Source of the DNA: Oscillospiraceae bacterium
Lineage (GTDB): Bacteria; Bacillota; Clostridia; Oscillospirales; Oscillospiraceae
Reading direction: 5' to 3'
NCBI GenBank assembly: GCA_029257695.1
Contig: JARIAU010000036.1
Coordinates: 1-63,376, forward strand
DNA: 63,376 nt
This document shows positions 50,841-61,093 of the stretch, piece by piece. Each line of letters begins with the position of its first letter. Within the stretch, counting starts at the first letter, position 1. Made by a program: the position numbers and the translations under genes. Below the pieces are notes generated by a model. It had not been told where the DNA came from, searched no databases, and saw only the letters and a program-made list of their open reading frames with translations.

Positions 50841-51380
50841 TTAGTTTTCTGTTTCCGAGTTGGGGTCCCACAGTACGATGGTGTCTGCTGCCATGGAAGC
50901 TGGCACATCAATGATCCGCTGATTGCGGCTGCCTTTGAAGCGGAGGGAGAGGTCCTTTTCGTCGATGTGGAATTCACCGTCCACCAATACATCAATGTAC
51001 CGCAGCATTTCTTCCGTGATTTCCCAAGGACCCAGACGGCCGGCCAGCAGATCTGTTTCATAATTGTAGCCGGTGTAGCACCAGATCGACTTGTCAGGGT
51101 AAGTTTCTCGGACACGACGGAGCAGGGGGAGCAGAGCTGCCTGATTGGCGGGTTCAAAGGGCTCGCCGCCCAGCAGCGAGAGGCCACGGATGTACCAAGG
51201 CTCCAAAAAGTTCATGATCTGATCTTCCACCTCGGGGGTAAAGGGGTTGCCGTAAGCAAAGTCCCATGCCTCGGTGTTGAAACAGCCTTTGCAGCGGTGA
51301 GTACAACCGGAAACGAAGAGGCTGACACGGACCCCAGGGCCGTTTGCGACATCGTAAGATTTGATTGTAGCGTAGTTCAT
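50841..51380 (-). CDS. nrdG: Anaerobic ribonucleotide reductase activating protein
   Basis: A radical SAM activase of 179 residues that makes the glycyl radical on NrdD. The ATG at 51380 follows AGGAGG. The cluster motif is GCTHRCKGCFN (Cys-x3-Cys-x2-Cys, about 26-33), followed by 'LSLLGGEPFEPAN'. nrdD is not next to it, as is often but not always the case. Confidence 0.93.
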   Translation of the reverse strand: MNYATIKSYDVANGPGVRVSLFVSGCTHRCKGCFNTEAWDFAYGNPFTPEVEDQIMNFLEPWYIRGLSLLGGEPFEPANQAALLPLLRRVRETYPDKSIWCYTGYNYETDLLAGRLGPWEITEEMLRYIDVLVDGEFHIDEKDLSLRFKGSRNQRIIDVPASMAADTIVLWDPNSETEN

Positions 51381-51476
51381 AACAGAGCCTCCTGTACCAA
51401 ATTGTGTATTGACTATACCACAGCAACCACAATATATCAAGTCTAACTTTGCAAAAAAGACTATATATAGAGAAAA

Positions 51477-51506
51477 CAGCCATCGGCTCCAAAGAGTCGA
51501 TGGCTG
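51477..51506 (-). terminator. Terminator of clpB
   Basis: A 13-bp stem with one mismatch (CAGCCATCGgCTC, loop CAAA) followed on the minus strand by TTTTCTCTAT. Confidence 0.8.
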
Positions 51507-51516
51507 AAACGGGAGG

Positions 51517-54111
51517 TTACTCGATGGTCAGTTCACCGTTGTCTAGGGTGACCGTGAGAACGGTGCCGGGAAGCACATCTCCGGCAATCAGCTTTTTTGC
51601 GATCAATGTTTCCACGGTGTGCTGCACATAGCGGCGGAGCGGGCGGGCACCGAAGGCAGGATCATAGCTGCGATCAATGATCTCCTGCTTGGCTGCATCG
51701 GTCAGGCGGACAGTCAAATTCTGGTGATCCAGACGACGATTCAGATCCTCCACCAACAAATCAATGATGCCGGTGATGTTGTCTCGGGTCAGAGGCTTGT
51801 AGAACACGATTTCATCCAAACGGTTCAGGAATTCCGGGCGGAAGGAGCGCTTGAGCAGCTCCTGCACCTGCTGCTTGGCGGTATCGCTGATGCTGCCGTC
51901 AGGCTCGATGCCATCCAACAGGAACTGACTGCCCAAATTAGAGGTCAGGATCAGAATGGTGTTCTTAAAGTCCACCGTGCGGCCTTGGCTGTCGGTAATG
52001 CGACCGTCGTCCAGTACCTGCAACAGTACATTGAAGACATCAGGGTGTGCCTTTTCCACTTCGTCGAACAGAACCACGGAGTAGGGCTTGCGGCGGACGG
52101 CTTCCGTCAGCTGACCGCCTTCTTCATAACCCACATAGCCGGGAGGGGCTCCAATCAGGCGGGACACGGAGTATTTCTCCATGTATTCGCTCATGTCGAT
52201 GCGGACCATATTGCGTTCGTCATCAAACAGTGTGGCGGCCAGGGTCTTGGCCAATTCCGTCTTGCCCACACCGGTGGGACCGAGGAAAAGGAAGGAGCCG
52301 ATGGGGCGATCGGGGTCTTGAATGCCGGCTCTGGAGCGGAGAATGGCTTCAGAAACACGAGCCACGGCCTCGTCCTGCCCAATGACACGCTGATGCAGAA
52401 TATCTTCCAGATGCAGCAGCTTTTCTCGCTCGCCTTCCATCAGACGGGAGACGGGGATGCCGGTCCAACGCTCTACGATGCGGGCGATTTCCTCTTCGCC
52501 TACGGCATTGCGCAGTAGTGTGGACTGCTTGCCTTGGGCGGCCGTCCGTTCCTCGGCCTCCAACTGCTGCTCCAACTGGGGCAGCTGACTGTATTGAATG
52601 GCACCGGCCGTTTCATAGTCGTAGTTGCGCTGCGCCAGCTCCAACTGCTGACGGGCCTGCTCAATCTGACGGCGCAGCTCCTGCACTCGTCCGATGGAGT
52701 TCTTTTCGTTCTCCCATTGCCCCTTCCGGGCGTTGAAATCCTCCCGCAGATCGGCCAACTCTTTTTGCAGTTCAGCCAGACGGGCCTTGGAGCGTTCGTC
52801 CTCTTCCTTTTTCAGGGCGGACTCTTCGATTTCCATTTGGATGATGCGGCGGGAAATAACATCCAGCTCTGTGGGCATCGAGTCCATCTCCGTGCGGATC
52901 AAAGCGCAGGCCTCATCCACCAAATCAATGGCTTTGTCCGGCAGGAAGCGGTCGGTGATATAACGGTTGGAGAGGGTGGCGGCAGCAATAATGGCGCTGT
53001 CGTGAATCTTTACGCCGTGATAGACCTCATAGCGCTCCTTCAGACCACGCAGAATTGCAATGGTATCGGGGACCGAAGGTTCATCCACCATGACGGGCTG
53101 GAAGCGGCGCTCCAGAGCGGCATCCTTTTCGATATATTGGCGATACTCATTCAGCGTGGTTGCGCCGATGCAGTGCAGCTCGCCACGGGCCAGCAAGGGC
53201 TTGAGCAGATTGCCGGCATCCATGCTGCCTTCGGTCTTTCCGGCGCCTACAATGGTGTGCAGCTCGTCAATGAACAGAATGATTTGGCCTTCGCTTTTGC
53301 GGACCTCCTGAAGTACGGCCTTCAGACGCTCCTCAAATTCGCCCCGGTATTTTGCGCCGGCAATCAAAGCGCCCATATCCAACGAGAAAATCGTTTTGTC
53401 GGTCAGACTCTTGGGTGCATCGCCGCTGACAATGCGTTGGGCCAGACCTTCTGCAATGGCGGTCTTGCCTACGCCGGGTTCACCAATCAAAACCGGGTTG
53501 TTTTTGGTTTTGCGGGACAGAATGCGGATCACATTGCGGATTTCGTCATCACGGCCGATCACCGGATCCAGTTTTTGTGCTCTGGCACGGGCAACCAGAT
53601 CGGTGCCGTATTTTTTCAGAGCGTCATAGGTGTCTTCCGGATTATCCGAGGTCACGCGCTGGCTGCCACGCACCGAGGACAATGCCTGCATCAGAGATTC
53701 TTTGGTAATGCGATAGGTCTGAAACAGTTCTGCCAGCTTTCCGGCAGCCGTATCCAAAAGACCAAGCAGCAGGTGCTCCACAGAGATATATTCATCCTTC
53801 ATGTTGAGGGCAATGGATTGAGCGGACTGCAAAGTGCGCTCCACTTCTCTGGAAACATAAATCTTGCCTGCCTCGTGGCCGGGGCCGGATACCTTGGGTT
53901 GATTGGCAACCTCGTGCTGTACAGCAGCCCGCAGACTTTCCACGGTGACACCAGCCTGTGTCAGCAGCTGGGAGGACAATCCCTGCGGATCGTCCAACAA
54001 AGCATAGAGCAGATGGCACTGCTCCATCTGGGGGGAACCATATTCATTTGCAGCCATCTGAGCGCCTTGCAGCACTTCCGTGGACTTTTGCGTATAATTA
54101 AGTTGACTCAT
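51517..54111 (-). CDS. clpB: ATP-dependent chaperone ClpB
   Basis: A hexameric disaggregase that works with DnaK, 864 residues. Order: Clp N domain (1-145), first AAA+ domain with Walker [10 protein letters not shown] (about 205), the long coiled-coil middle domain (about 410-525) that marks ClpB rather than ClpA or ClpC, second AAA+ with GPTGVGKTE (about 605), and a C-terminal domain. AAAGGAGG precedes the start. A CIRCE element upstream puts it under HrcA control. Confidence 0.97.
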   Translation of the reverse strand: MSQLNYTQKSTEVLQGAQMAANEYGSPQMEQCHLLYALLDDPQGLSSQLLTQAGVTVESLRAAVQHEVANQPKVSGPGHEAGKIYVSREVERTLQSAQSIALNMKDEYISVEHLLLGLLDTAAGKLAELFQTYRITKESLMQALSSVRGSQRVTSDNPEDTYDALKKYGTDLVARARAQKLDPVIGRDDEIRNVIRILSRKTKNNPVLIGEPGVGKTAIAEGLAQRIVSGDAPKSLTDKTIFSLDMGALIAGAKYRGEFEERLKAVLQEVRKSEGQIILFIDELHTIVGAGKTEGSMDAGNLLKPLLARGELHCIGATTLNEYRQYIEKDAALERRFQPVMVDEPSVPDTIAILRGLKERYEVYHGVKIHDSAIIAAATLSNRYITDRFLPDKAIDLVDEACALIRTEMDSMPTELDVISRRIIQMEIEESALKKEEDERSKARLAELQKELADLREDFNARKGQWENEKNSIGRVQELRRQIEQARQQLELAQRNYDYETAGAIQYSQLPQLEQQLEAEERTAAQGKQSTLLRNAVGEEEIARIVERWTGIPVSRLMEGEREKLLHLEDILHQRVIGQDEAVARVSEAILRSRAGIQDPDRPIGSFLFLGPTGVGKTELAKTLAATLFDDERNMVRIDMSEYMEKYSVSRLIGAPPGYVGYEEGGQLTEAVRRKPYSVVLFDEVEKAHPDVFNVLLQVLDDGRITDSQGRTVDFKNTILILTSNLGSQFLLDGIEPDGSISDTAKQQVQELLKRSFRPEFLNRLDEIVFYKPLTRDNITGIIDLLVEDLNRRLDHQNLTVRLTDAAKQEIIDRSYDPAFGARPLRRYVQHTVETLIAKKLIAGDVLPGTVLTVTLDNGELTIE

Positions 54112-54222
54112 AGAGTAAAACCTCCTTTAGGGAATCCTTAGGACCCCAAAACCTTTTGTTGGCCTTAGTATAGGTTTTGTCTATGAATAAATCATGAACA
54201 AATGGTGAAACGAGCGTGAATT

Positions 54223-54249
54223 TTAGCACTCGAATACAAAGAGTGCTAA
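54223..54249 (-). promoter_or_regulatory. CIRCE element (HrcA operator) upstream of clpB
   Basis: TTAGCACTC-N9-GAGTGCTAA, a perfect match to the CIRCE consensus, 112 bases before the clpB start. HrcA binding here would repress clpB until heat or protein stress. Confidence 0.95.
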
Positions 54250-54294
54250 AATTGGAAAATTGTCTGGTTGTGCAGCCTGTGTTATAATAAAAAA

Positions 54295-54320
54295 GCACCT
54301 CGGCCTGTGGGCAGAGGTGC
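54295..54320 (-). terminator. Terminator of deoC
   Basis: A 7-bp stem (GCACCTC/GAGGTGC, 12-nt loop) followed on the minus strand by six T. Confidence 0.78.
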
Positions 54321-54328
54321 AGAAGAGG

Positions 54329-54982
54329 TTATTTGCCTTGAATCAATTTGACGATCCGACTGGTGCCAAGACGCTCGGCGCCCAATGCCAGAAAATCATC
54401 GGCATCCGTCAGGGAAGAGATGCCCCCGGCGGCCTTGATTTTTACCTTGCTGCCCACATGAGCGGCAAACAGGGCCACATCCTCCCGTGTGGCACCGCCG
54501 GAGGAAAAGCCGGTAGAGGTCTTGATGTAATCCGCACCCACATCGGTGACGATTTCGCACAGCTTGATTTTTTCAGCGTCGGTCAGCAGACAGGTTTCGA
54601 TGATGACCTTCAATACTCTGCCGTTGCACGCAGTTTTGACGGCAGCAATTTCTTGAGCGATGTCGTCCCATCGTTTGTCTTTGACCCAGCCCAGCTGAAT
54701 CACCATATCGATCTCATCTGCACCGTTTTGAATGGCGTCGGTGGTTTCAAATACCTTTGCTGCCGTGGTGGAGTAGCCGTTGGGAAATCCGATGACGGTG
54801 CAGACCGGAATGCGCCCTTGCAAATAGGTGGCGCAGGTGCGAACATAGGAAGCGGGAACACAGACGCTGGCGGTGTGATATTGCAGAGCCTCATCGCAGA
54901 GGTGCAGGATTTCGGACTGGGTGGCATCGGGACGCAGCAGGGTATGGTCCACATGGGACAACAGTTTGGAAAAATCGGACAT
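54329..54982 (-). CDS. deoC: Deoxyribose-phosphate aldolase
   Basis: Splits 2-deoxyribose 5-phosphate to acetaldehyde and glyceraldehyde 3-phosphate in deoxynucleoside salvage. It has 217 residues. '[10 protein letters not shown]' and '[14 protein letters not shown]' carry the two active-site lysines, the second being the Schiff-base lysine. It is divergent from cdd, another salvage gene, so the two form a small pair. Confidence 0.96.
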   Translation of the reverse strand: MSDFSKLLSHVDHTLLRPDATQSEILHLCDEALQYHTASVCVPASYVRTCATYLQGRIPVCTVIGFPNGYSTTAAKVFETTDAIQNGADEIDMVIQLGWVKDKRWDDIAQEIAAVKTACNGRVLKVIIETCLLTDAEKIKLCEIVTDVGADYIKTSTGFSSGGATREDVALFAAHVGSKVKIKAAGGISSLTDADDFLALGAERLGTSRIVKLIQGK

Positions 54983-55011
54983 GACACATCAACCTTTCAG
55001 GAGGGATTTTC

Positions 55012-55404
55012 ATGACGGAACAAGAATTGGTGCAGAAAGCGATGGATATGCGGGCGGTTTCCTATGCGCCCTACTCCCGGTTTCGAGTGGGTGCGGCCCT
55101 GGAAAGCACGGACGGAAGAGTGTTTACCGGGTGCAATGTGGAAAATGCCGCCTACGGCAGCACCATCTGCGCCGAACGCACCGCTTTGGTGAAGGCGGTC
55201 AGTGAAGGGGTTACGCACTTCCGCCGCATTGCCATTGCAGGGGACTCGTCGGACTATTGCTGGCCCTGCGGAGCGTGCCGCCAGATGCTGCGGGAATTTA
55301 GCGCAGGGTTGGAGGTGCTGGCAGCCAACCGAGCGGGGGATTATCAGCGTGTTTCCTTGGAAACGCTGCTTCCTCACGGGTTTGGTCCGGATACGCTGCA
55401 ATGA
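55012..55404 (+). CDS. cdd: Cytidine deaminase
   Basis: Converts cytidine and deoxycytidine to the uridine forms. It has 130 residues, the small tetrameric class. Zinc ligands and catalytic Glu are in 'TICAERTAL' and 'PCGACRQ'. AGGAGGG precedes the start. Confidence 0.96.
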   Translation: MTEQELVQKAMDMRAVSYAPYSRFRVGAALESTDGRVFTGCNVENAAYGSTICAERTALVKAVSEGVTHFRRIAIAGDSSDYCWPCGACRQMLREFSAGLEVLAANRAGDYQRVSLETLLPHGFGPDTLQ

Positions 55405-55500
55405 TTGTACCATAGTGGGAGGAAGAAGTCACTGCTTCTTTCTTTTTGTAATGAAATGTGATACACTGTGCAGGAACTTGTATCTGGAGGAGGGGACGGC

Positions 55501-56067
55501 GTGCTCCGTAAAATTGATTACAATGCCCCGGTGGCATTGTCCTTTGCCATTGCATCTTTTTTGGCACTGTTTCTCGGCTGGGTCACCGACGGAATCACCA
55601 CGCGTCAGCTGTTTTGCGTCTATGGTTCTTCGTGGGGAGATCCGCTGACCTATGTGCGGTTGTTTGGTCATGTGCTGGGCCATGCAGACTTGAATCATTA
55701 CATTAGCAATATGATGCTGTTTCTGTTGTTGGGACCCATTGTTGAGGACGACTATGGCAGTGGACGCTTGCTGGGGATGATTGCGGTTACAGCTGCGGTG
55801 ACCGGCTTGGTGGATATGATTTTCTTCCCTCGGGTGGCGCTTCTGGGTGCCAGCGGCGTGGTGTTCATGATGATCATTCTGGCCTCTATGGTAAGTTACC
55901 GCAGAGGTAAAATTCCGCTGACCTTCCTTGCGGTTGTGCTCCTGTATCTTGGACAGGAAGTGTACAATGCCTTCTTTCTGGCCGATGATGTGTCCCAGTT
56001 GACCCATATCATCGGTGGCTTGTTGGGCTTGCTGTTCGGTATGTCTATGCGGAAAGGCCGCAGATAA
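55501..56067 (+). CDS. Rhomboid-family intramembrane serine protease
   Basis: A membrane protein of 188 residues with six hydrophobic segments. The catalytic pair is visible: Ser in 'LLGASGVVF' and His in 'LTHIIGG'; the conserved 'HADLNHYISNM' loop comes first. The GTG at 55501 is chosen because GGAGGAGG lies just before it; a start at 55468 would lengthen it by 11 residues. Rhomboids cut transmembrane proteins, and the substrate here is unknown. Confidence 0.88.
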   Translation: MLRKIDYNAPVALSFAIASFLALFLGWVTDGITTRQLFCVYGSSWGDPLTYVRLFGHVLGHADLNHYISNMMLFLLLGPIVEDDYGSGRLLGMIAVTAAVTGLVDMIFFPRVALLGASGVVFMMIILASMVSYRRGKIPLTFLAVVLLYLGQEVYNAFFLADDVSQLTHIIGGLLGLLFGMSMRKGRR

Positions 56068-56076
56068 TTCAATGAA

Positions 56077-56111
56077 AAATGCACCCGAAGGAATCTCCTT
56101 CGGGTGCATTT
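56077..56111. terminator. Bidirectional terminator between rhomboid and livF
   Basis: A 16-bp perfect stem (AAATGCACCCGAAGGA, 3-nt loop) followed by T-rich sequence on the plus strand, between convergent genes. Confidence 0.87.
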
Positions 56112-56130
56112 CTTTTTTTGTGGGGAGCGG

Positions 56131-56838
56131 TCAGCCGCCGAGATAGGCCTTTCGGACGGCATCATCCAACAGGAGTTCCTTTCCGGTGCCTTGGGTAACA
56201 ATTTTGCCGGTTTCCAGCACATAGCCCCGGTCGGCAATGGACAGAGCCATCTGTGCATTTTGCTCTACAAGAAGAATGGTCGTGCCGGAGCGGTTCAGTG
56301 TTTGGATGATGGAAAAGAGTTGTTCCACCATCAAAGGGGCCAACCCCATCGAGGGTTCGTCCAGCATCAGCAGCTTCGGTTTGCTCATCATGGCACGCCC
56401 CATGGCAAGCATCTGCTGTTCACCGCCGGACAAAGTTCCGGCTTCCTGCTTGCAGCGCTCCTTCAGACGGGGAAATAACTGATAGATTTCATCAATGGAA
56501 TCCTCCACCTCATGTTTGGGACGGGTGAAGGCGCCCATTTCCAGATTTTCCCGCACGCTCAGCTGTAAAAAGACCCGCCGCCCTTCGGGACACAACGCTA
56601 AGCCCTTTCGCACGATTTTATGAGCAGCAATGCCGTTGAGGGAGCTTCCATCCAGTTCAACGGAACCGGAGCGGGGTTTGAGCAGACCGCCGACGGTGTT
56701 CAGTGTGGTGGACTTGCCGGCTCCGTTGGCACCGATCAGGGTGACGATTTCTCCTTTGTTGACTTCAAAGGAGATCCCCTTGATGGCATGAATGCTGCCG
56801 TAATATACATGGATATCATTAACGCTCAGCAGACTCAT
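56131..56838 (-). CDS. livF: Branched-chain amino acid ABC transporter ATPase LivF
   Basis: The second ATPase of the Liv importer, 235 residues. The ATG at 56838 follows AAAGGAGG. Walker A GANGAGKST, signature TLSGGEQQML, Walker B LLMLDEPSMGLAP. 'GLALCPEGRRVF' is characteristic of LivF. Last gene of the livJHMGF operon. Confidence 0.95.
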   Translation of the reverse strand: MSLLSVNDIHVYYGSIHAIKGISFEVNKGEIVTLIGANGAGKSTTLNTVGGLLKPRSGSVELDGSSLNGIAAHKIVRKGLALCPEGRRVFLQLSVRENLEMGAFTRPKHEVEDSIDEIYQLFPRLKERCKQEAGTLSGGEQQMLAMGRAMMSKPKLLMLDEPSMGLAPLMVEQLFSIIQTLNRSGTTILLVEQNAQMALSIADRGYVLETGKIVTQGTGKELLLDDAVRKAYLGG

Positions 56839-56842
56839 GGAA

Positions 56843-57688
56843 TCAGACCTCCTTTGATTTCCCCAGATATGCTTCGATGACCTGGGGGTTGGTTTGGATT
56901 TCGGAGGGAGTGCCCTTGGCGATGATGCGGCCGAAGTTAAGCACGGCAATGCCCTCGCAGATGCCCATGACCAGATTCATGTCGTGCTCGATGAGCAAGA
57001 TCGCAATCTGGAAGGTATCTCGGATGTGTACGATTTGCTCCATCAGCTCTGCGGTTTCAGAGGGATTCATGCCGGCGGCAGGTTCATCCAACAGCAGCAG
57101 CTTGGGGCGGGTGGCCAGAGCGCGGACGATTTCCAGACGACGCTGTGCGCCATAGGGCAGAGAACCGGCGGGAACATGGGCCAGATCCTGCATGTCGAAG
57201 ATGCTCAGCAGCTCCATGGCACGGTCGTGTGCCCGTTTTTCCGATCGCCAGTACCGAGGCGTGCGGAAGATACCGTCCAACATAGAATAGTTGGTGTGGT
57301 TGTGCAGACCAATCTTCACATTGTCCTCCACACTTAGCTTGTCAAACAGGCGGATGTTCTGAAAGGTGCGGGCAATGCCATGCTTGTTCACTTGGGTTGT
57401 GGTCATGTGTGCAGTGTCCAGGCTGTCCAGCAGGATGGTGCCACGGGTGGGGGAATAAACCTTGGTGAGCAGATTGAACACGGTGGTTTTTCCGGCTCCG
57501 TTGGGGCCGATCAGACCGGTGATCTCCGTTCGGCCGATGGCCATGTTGAAATCATCCACAGCGGTGAGTCCGCCGAAATCAATGCCCAGATGGGCCACTT
57601 CCAAAATGGGAGAGCGGTAGAGATCCCGTTCGGGGATTTTGTTGGGGCTGGGTACTTCGACCAGTTTGGTTTCCACTTTATTGTTCAC
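56843..57688 (-). CDS. livG: Branched-chain amino acid ABC transporter ATPase LivG
   Basis: The first ATPase of the Liv importer, 281 residues, GTG start at 57688 with AAAGGAGG upstream. Walker A GPNGAGKTT, 'IARTFQNIRLF' typical of LivG, Walker B LLLLDEPAAGMNP. The signature is weak (LPYGAQRRLEI). The N-terminus has about 28 extra residues. It overlaps livM by 11 bp. Confidence 0.95.
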   Translation of the reverse strand: MNNKVETKLVEVPSPNKIPERDLYRSPILEVAHLGIDFGGLTAVDDFNMAIGRTEITGLIGPNGAGKTTVFNLLTKVYSPTRGTILLDSLDTAHMTTTQVNKHGIARTFQNIRLFDKLSVEDNVKIGLHNHTNYSMLDGIFRTPRYWRSEKRAHDRAMELLSIFDMQDLAHVPAGSLPYGAQRRLEIVRALATRPKLLLLDEPAAGMNPSETAELMEQIVHIRDTFQIAILLIEHDMNLVMGICEGIAVLNFGRIIAKGTPSEIQTNPQVIEAYLGKSKEV

Positions 57689-58745
57689 AATCGAGGCCCT
57701 CCTTTGGATGGGATTTGCGGAACAGACCCGAGCAGCGGTGAAGCAGTGCCTTTGCCTGTGTGTTGTTGCCGATGACCATAACCAGAATCAGAACGACGGC
57801 GTAAACCAACATACGGAAGTCCTCGAAGCCTCGGAGCAGCTCCGGCAGCACAGTGAGAACGGCGGCAGCCAGCATAGAGCCACGCAGGTTACCGATGCCG
57901 CCAAGCACCACAAAGACCAGAATCAGAATGGAGGTATTGAAGTCAAACTTTTTCGGGATCACGGTGGAGAAATTCAGAGCATACAGAGCCCCGGCGGCGC
58001 CGGCCATGGCTGCGGAAGTAACGAAGGCCATCATCTTGTACTTAGTGATGTTCAACCCACATGCCTCAGCGGCAATCCGATTGTCACGGATGGCGCTGAT
58101 GGCTCGGCCGGAGCGGCTGTTGACCATGTTTTGAATGACAAACAATACAACGACAATGAGCAGGCATCCGGCAAGAAAGGTGGAGATTTTTTCCACGCCC
58201 ACAGCACCCATAGGGCCGTTCACAATGGTGATGCCGTCCTCTTCCAGACCCATGGCGGCCGCACTTCGCATGCTGAAGTGGAGGCCGGTGGAGTCCAGGC
58301 CGAGATAAATGCAGTTGAGTACATTGCGGATGATTTCACCAAAGGCCAGCGTCACGATAGCCAGATAATCGCCTTGCAGCCGAAGAACGGGGATACCGAT
58401 CATGACGCCGGCCAGACCGGCAAAGATGGCACCGATGACCATGGCCAGGCCCAGACGGAAGGGGGTGGGCGCCGCAGCGTGTTGCAGCAGCGTGGACACG
58501 ATGACGCCGGTAAATGCGCCCACGCTCATGAAGCCGGCATGCCCCAAGCTCAGCTCGCCGGAAATGCCGACGACCAGATTGAGCGACAGAGCCATGACGA
58601 TGTAGGCACAGATGGGGATGAGCTGACCGGAGAAGGAATTGCTCAGCATTCCCATGGAGGACAGGGTCTGGAATACGGCAAAAAAGACAAGCACCAGACC
58701 GTAGTTTACAAATCCGTTGAGGGAGTGGGCGTTGATTTTTTTCAT
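57678..58745 (-). CDS. livM: Branched-chain amino acid ABC transporter permease LivM
   Basis: An inner-membrane subunit of 355 residues with about nine segments. The ATG at 58745 follows GAGGTG. 'LVVGISGELSLGHAGFMSVGAF' (read across residues about 55-76) and 'GDYLAIVTLAFGEIIR' are the LivM hallmarks, and 'GGIGNLRGSM' is the ATPase-coupling loop. Confidence 0.95.
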   Translation of the reverse strand: MKKINAHSLNGFVNYGLVLVFFAVFQTLSSMGMLSNSFSGQLIPICAYIVMALSLNLVVGISGELSLGHAGFMSVGAFTGVIVSTLLQHAAAPTPFRLGLAMVIGAIFAGLAGVMIGIPVLRLQGDYLAIVTLAFGEIIRNVLNCIYLGLDSTGLHFSMRSAAAMGLEEDGITIVNGPMGAVGVEKISTFLAGCLLIVVVLFVIQNMVNSRSGRAISAIRDNRIAAEACGLNITKYKMMAFVTSAAMAGAAGALYALNFSTVIPKKFDFNTSILILVFVVLGGIGNLRGSMLAAAVLTVLPELLRGFEDFRMLVYAVVLILVMVIGNNTQAKALLHRCSGLFRKSHPKEGLDCEQ

Positions 58746-58755
58746 GATGGACACC

Positions 58756-59625
58756 TCACACTTTCTCACGGACTTGCTTGCCCAGCAGACCGGTGGGTTT
58801 GACCAAAAGGACAATAATCAGGATGGAAAAAACGATGGCGTCCGAGAGTGCGGTCGAGATATACGCCTTGCTGAAGGTTTCGATTACACCCAGCAGGATG
58901 CCGCCCAGCATGGCGCCGGGGATGGAGCCGATGCCGCCGAACACAGCGGCGGTAAAGGCTTTGATGCCGGGCATGGAGCCAGTCGTGGGCATCAGCAGAG
59001 GAGAAGTGGAGAGCATCAGCACACCAGCCACCGCAGCCAAGCCGGAGCCGATGGCAAAGGTGAGGGAAATGGTGCCGTTGACATGGATGCCCATTAACTG
59101 GGCAGCGCCCTTGTCCTCGCTGACGGCCCGCATCGCCTTACCCAGCTTAGTCTTGTTTGTGAACAAAGAAAGTGCAATCATGATGACCACACAGGTCGCA
59201 ATGGTGATAATACTGGCGGCAGAGATTGTGATGTGCCCCAGCTTGATGGACGGAAGGTCGATCAGCTTGGGGAAGAAAACAGGGGTAGAGGACCAAATCA
59301 GCAGAGCGGCATTTTGGAGAAAGTAGCTCACGCCGATGGCAGTGATCAGCACGGCCAGAGAGGTGGCATTGCGGAGCGGTTTGTAGGCCAAACGCTCAAT
59401 GACAATGCCGAGCAAGGTGCAGACCAGCATGGAGAATAGAATGGCGGGCAGTGCGGGAAGGCCCATGTAGGCACTGGCGCAGTAGGCCATGTAGCCACCC
59501 ACCATGATGACATCACCATGAGCGAAGTTCAGCATTTTTGCGATGCCGTACACCATGGTGTAACCCAAAGCGATGATGGCGTACACGCTGCCCAGACTGA
59601 TGCCGTTGATCAGATTGTATAACAT
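58756..59625 (-). CDS. livH: Branched-chain amino acid ABC transporter permease LivH
   Basis: An inner-membrane subunit of 289 residues with about eight segments. The ATG at 59625 follows GAGGTG. 'LINGISLGSVYAIIALGYTMVYG' begins the protein and 'GGIGSIPGAMLGG' is the coupling loop. Ten bases separate it from livM. Confidence 0.95.
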   Translation of the reverse strand: MLYNLINGISLGSVYAIIALGYTMVYGIAKMLNFAHGDVIMVGGYMAYCASAYMGLPALPAILFSMLVCTLLGIVIERLAYKPLRNATSLAVLITAIGVSYFLQNAALLIWSSTPVFFPKLIDLPSIKLGHITISAASIITIATCVVIMIALSLFTNKTKLGKAMRAVSEDKGAAQLMGIHVNGTISLTFAIGSGLAAVAGVLMLSTSPLLMPTTGSMPGIKAFTAAVFGGIGSIPGAMLGGILLGVIETFSKAYISTALSDAIVFSILIIVLLVKPTGLLGKQVREKV

Positions 59626-59663
59626 AGGAAACACCTCATTTGAAGGAAAGAATGTGAGTAGGG

Positions 59664-60938
59664 TCAGATGCCCACATAGGTACCGTTTTTGATAACCACG
59701 GTGCTGGGCAGTTTGTTGACTTCGCCGGTGGCATTCCATGTCATGCCCATGCCGGTCAGTCCATCCACCGAAAAGTCGGAATCTGTAAACACATCAATGA
59801 GCAGCTCGCACAGCTCCGGATAGGTGAGGTTGGTGACATCCAGACCGCCGTTTGCTTCGGCATAGTAGGAAAGAGCGGCATAAAGGATGTAAACGGCATC
59901 GTAGGAATCGGCAGCAAACTGAGAAGGGATTTCTTTGAATTTGGCCCGATATGCCTCTACGAATTGCACAGTGGCCGGATCTCCGGCGGATGCTGAGAAG
60001 GGAGTCAGCATGATGACGCCTTCGGCCAAACTGGTGTCAAACCCCTTCAGACCTAAAATGCCGTCCATGCCGTCCACGCCGATGATCGTGGAATCATAGC
60101 CCATAGCATCGGCCTGATGCATGATCAGAGAGGCAGGGGTGTAGTAAATGGGCAGGAACAACAGATCGGTTCCCTTGCTCATAGCTTTGCTCAGCTGTAC
60201 CGAGAAGTCGATGGTGTTGTCGTCGGGGAAGGTAGTGATGCTGAGGATGTCCAGACCTAGCTTCTCGGTTTCTGTGATAAAGGCCTGCGCCACACCGGAG
60301 GAGTAAGAGTCTGCATTGTTGTAAATCATGGAGATGCGGGCATCCGGAAAGTTTTCTGCAATAAAATGCGCCGGAGCAACGCCCATATTGGGGTCGCTGA
60401 AGCAGACTTGGAATACATTGTCCTTCCCTTTGTTGACATCGGGGGAGGATGCGGAGGGCGTCAGCATAAACATACGGTCTGCATAGGCTTCGGCGGCTAC
60501 AGCAGCGCAAGGGGTGCTGGTGCTGCTGCCCACGATGATCTGTGCGCCCCAGTCTTTCAATACATTATAGGCATTGACACTTTTTTCGGCATCGTGCTCG
60601 TCGTCCTGACTGCTGAGCTCGATTTGGAACTGTTCACTGAATGTGTTGATCTCCTGGACGGCAATGGAGGCAGCGTTGGCGACAGAAGTGCCGTAAAGTG
60701 CGGCACCACCGGTCAGCGGGCCGATGGTACCAAGTTTTAGGGTGCCGGTCAGCTGATCGGAAAGCTGCGCTGTGGGGATGTTGGGGGTCTTGCCGGGGGT
60801 GGTTGGCATGGAGTCCTCGGTGTCGCCGGAACTGGTGGAGGATCCGCTGCCGGAGGTTCCGCTCGGCGGAACCGTACCGCATCCGGACAGAGACAGACAT
60901 AAGGCAAGCGCCAACAGGAACGAGATGTGCTTTTTCAT
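59664..60938 (-). CDS. Branched-chain amino acid-binding lipoprotein (LivJ/LivK family)
   Basis: The extracellular receptor of the Liv importer, 424 residues. The ATG at 60938 follows AAGGAGG and opens a lipoprotein signal with lipobox LSGC. A Gly/Ser/Thr linker (about 25-50) leads into the periplasmic-binding-protein type 1 fold ('IGPLTGGAALYGTSVANAA', 'VGSSTSTPCAAVA'). First gene of the operon. The exact amino acid specificity (Leu, Ile, Val or another) is not certain. Confidence 0.92.
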   Translation of the reverse strand: MKKHISFLLALALCLSLSGCGTVPPSGTSGSGSSTSSGDTEDSMPTTPGKTPNIPTAQLSDQLTGTLKLGTIGPLTGGAALYGTSVANAASIAVQEINTFSEQFQIELSSQDDEHDAEKSVNAYNVLKDWGAQIIVGSSTSTPCAAVAAEAYADRMFMLTPSASSPDVNKGKDNVFQVCFSDPNMGVAPAHFIAENFPDARISMIYNNADSYSSGVAQAFITETEKLGLDILSITTFPDDNTIDFSVQLSKAMSKGTDLLFLPIYYTPASLIMHQADAMGYDSTIIGVDGMDGILGLKGFDTSLAEGVIMLTPFSASAGDPATVQFVEAYRAKFKEIPSQFAADSYDAVYILYAALSYYAEANGGLDVTNLTYPELCELLIDVFTDSDFSVDGLTGMGMTWNATGEVNKLPSTVVIKNGTYVGI

Positions 60939-61056
60939 AAGAAGGTTCCTCCTTGGATTGCCGCAGCGAAACAAACAGTGCGGCGGACTCGCAACCATGG
61001 CTCGGATGGAGAGGAGACCGGAGCAGCATGGCAGAGAGATCAGAAAATGAAATGAT

Positions 61057-61093
61057 GTTGACAATTATATGGTATATAATTTTGTGTGTCAAC
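61057..61093 (-). promoter_or_regulatory. Promoter of the liv operon inside a dyad
   Basis: Minus strand: TTGACA (61092-61087), 17-bp spacer, TATAAT (61069-61064), a consensus promoter. The sequence is framed by an inverted repeat GTTGACA...TGTCAAC, with a second, inner ATTATA...TATAAT repeat, which looks like an operator region. Confidence 0.8.

Noticed and set aside
54260..54288. A plus-strand promoter-like sequence (TTGTCT-N17-TATAAT) before deoC
   Set aside because: Genes on both sides are on the minus strand; the TATAAT is part of the T-rich tail of the deoC terminator read on the other strand.
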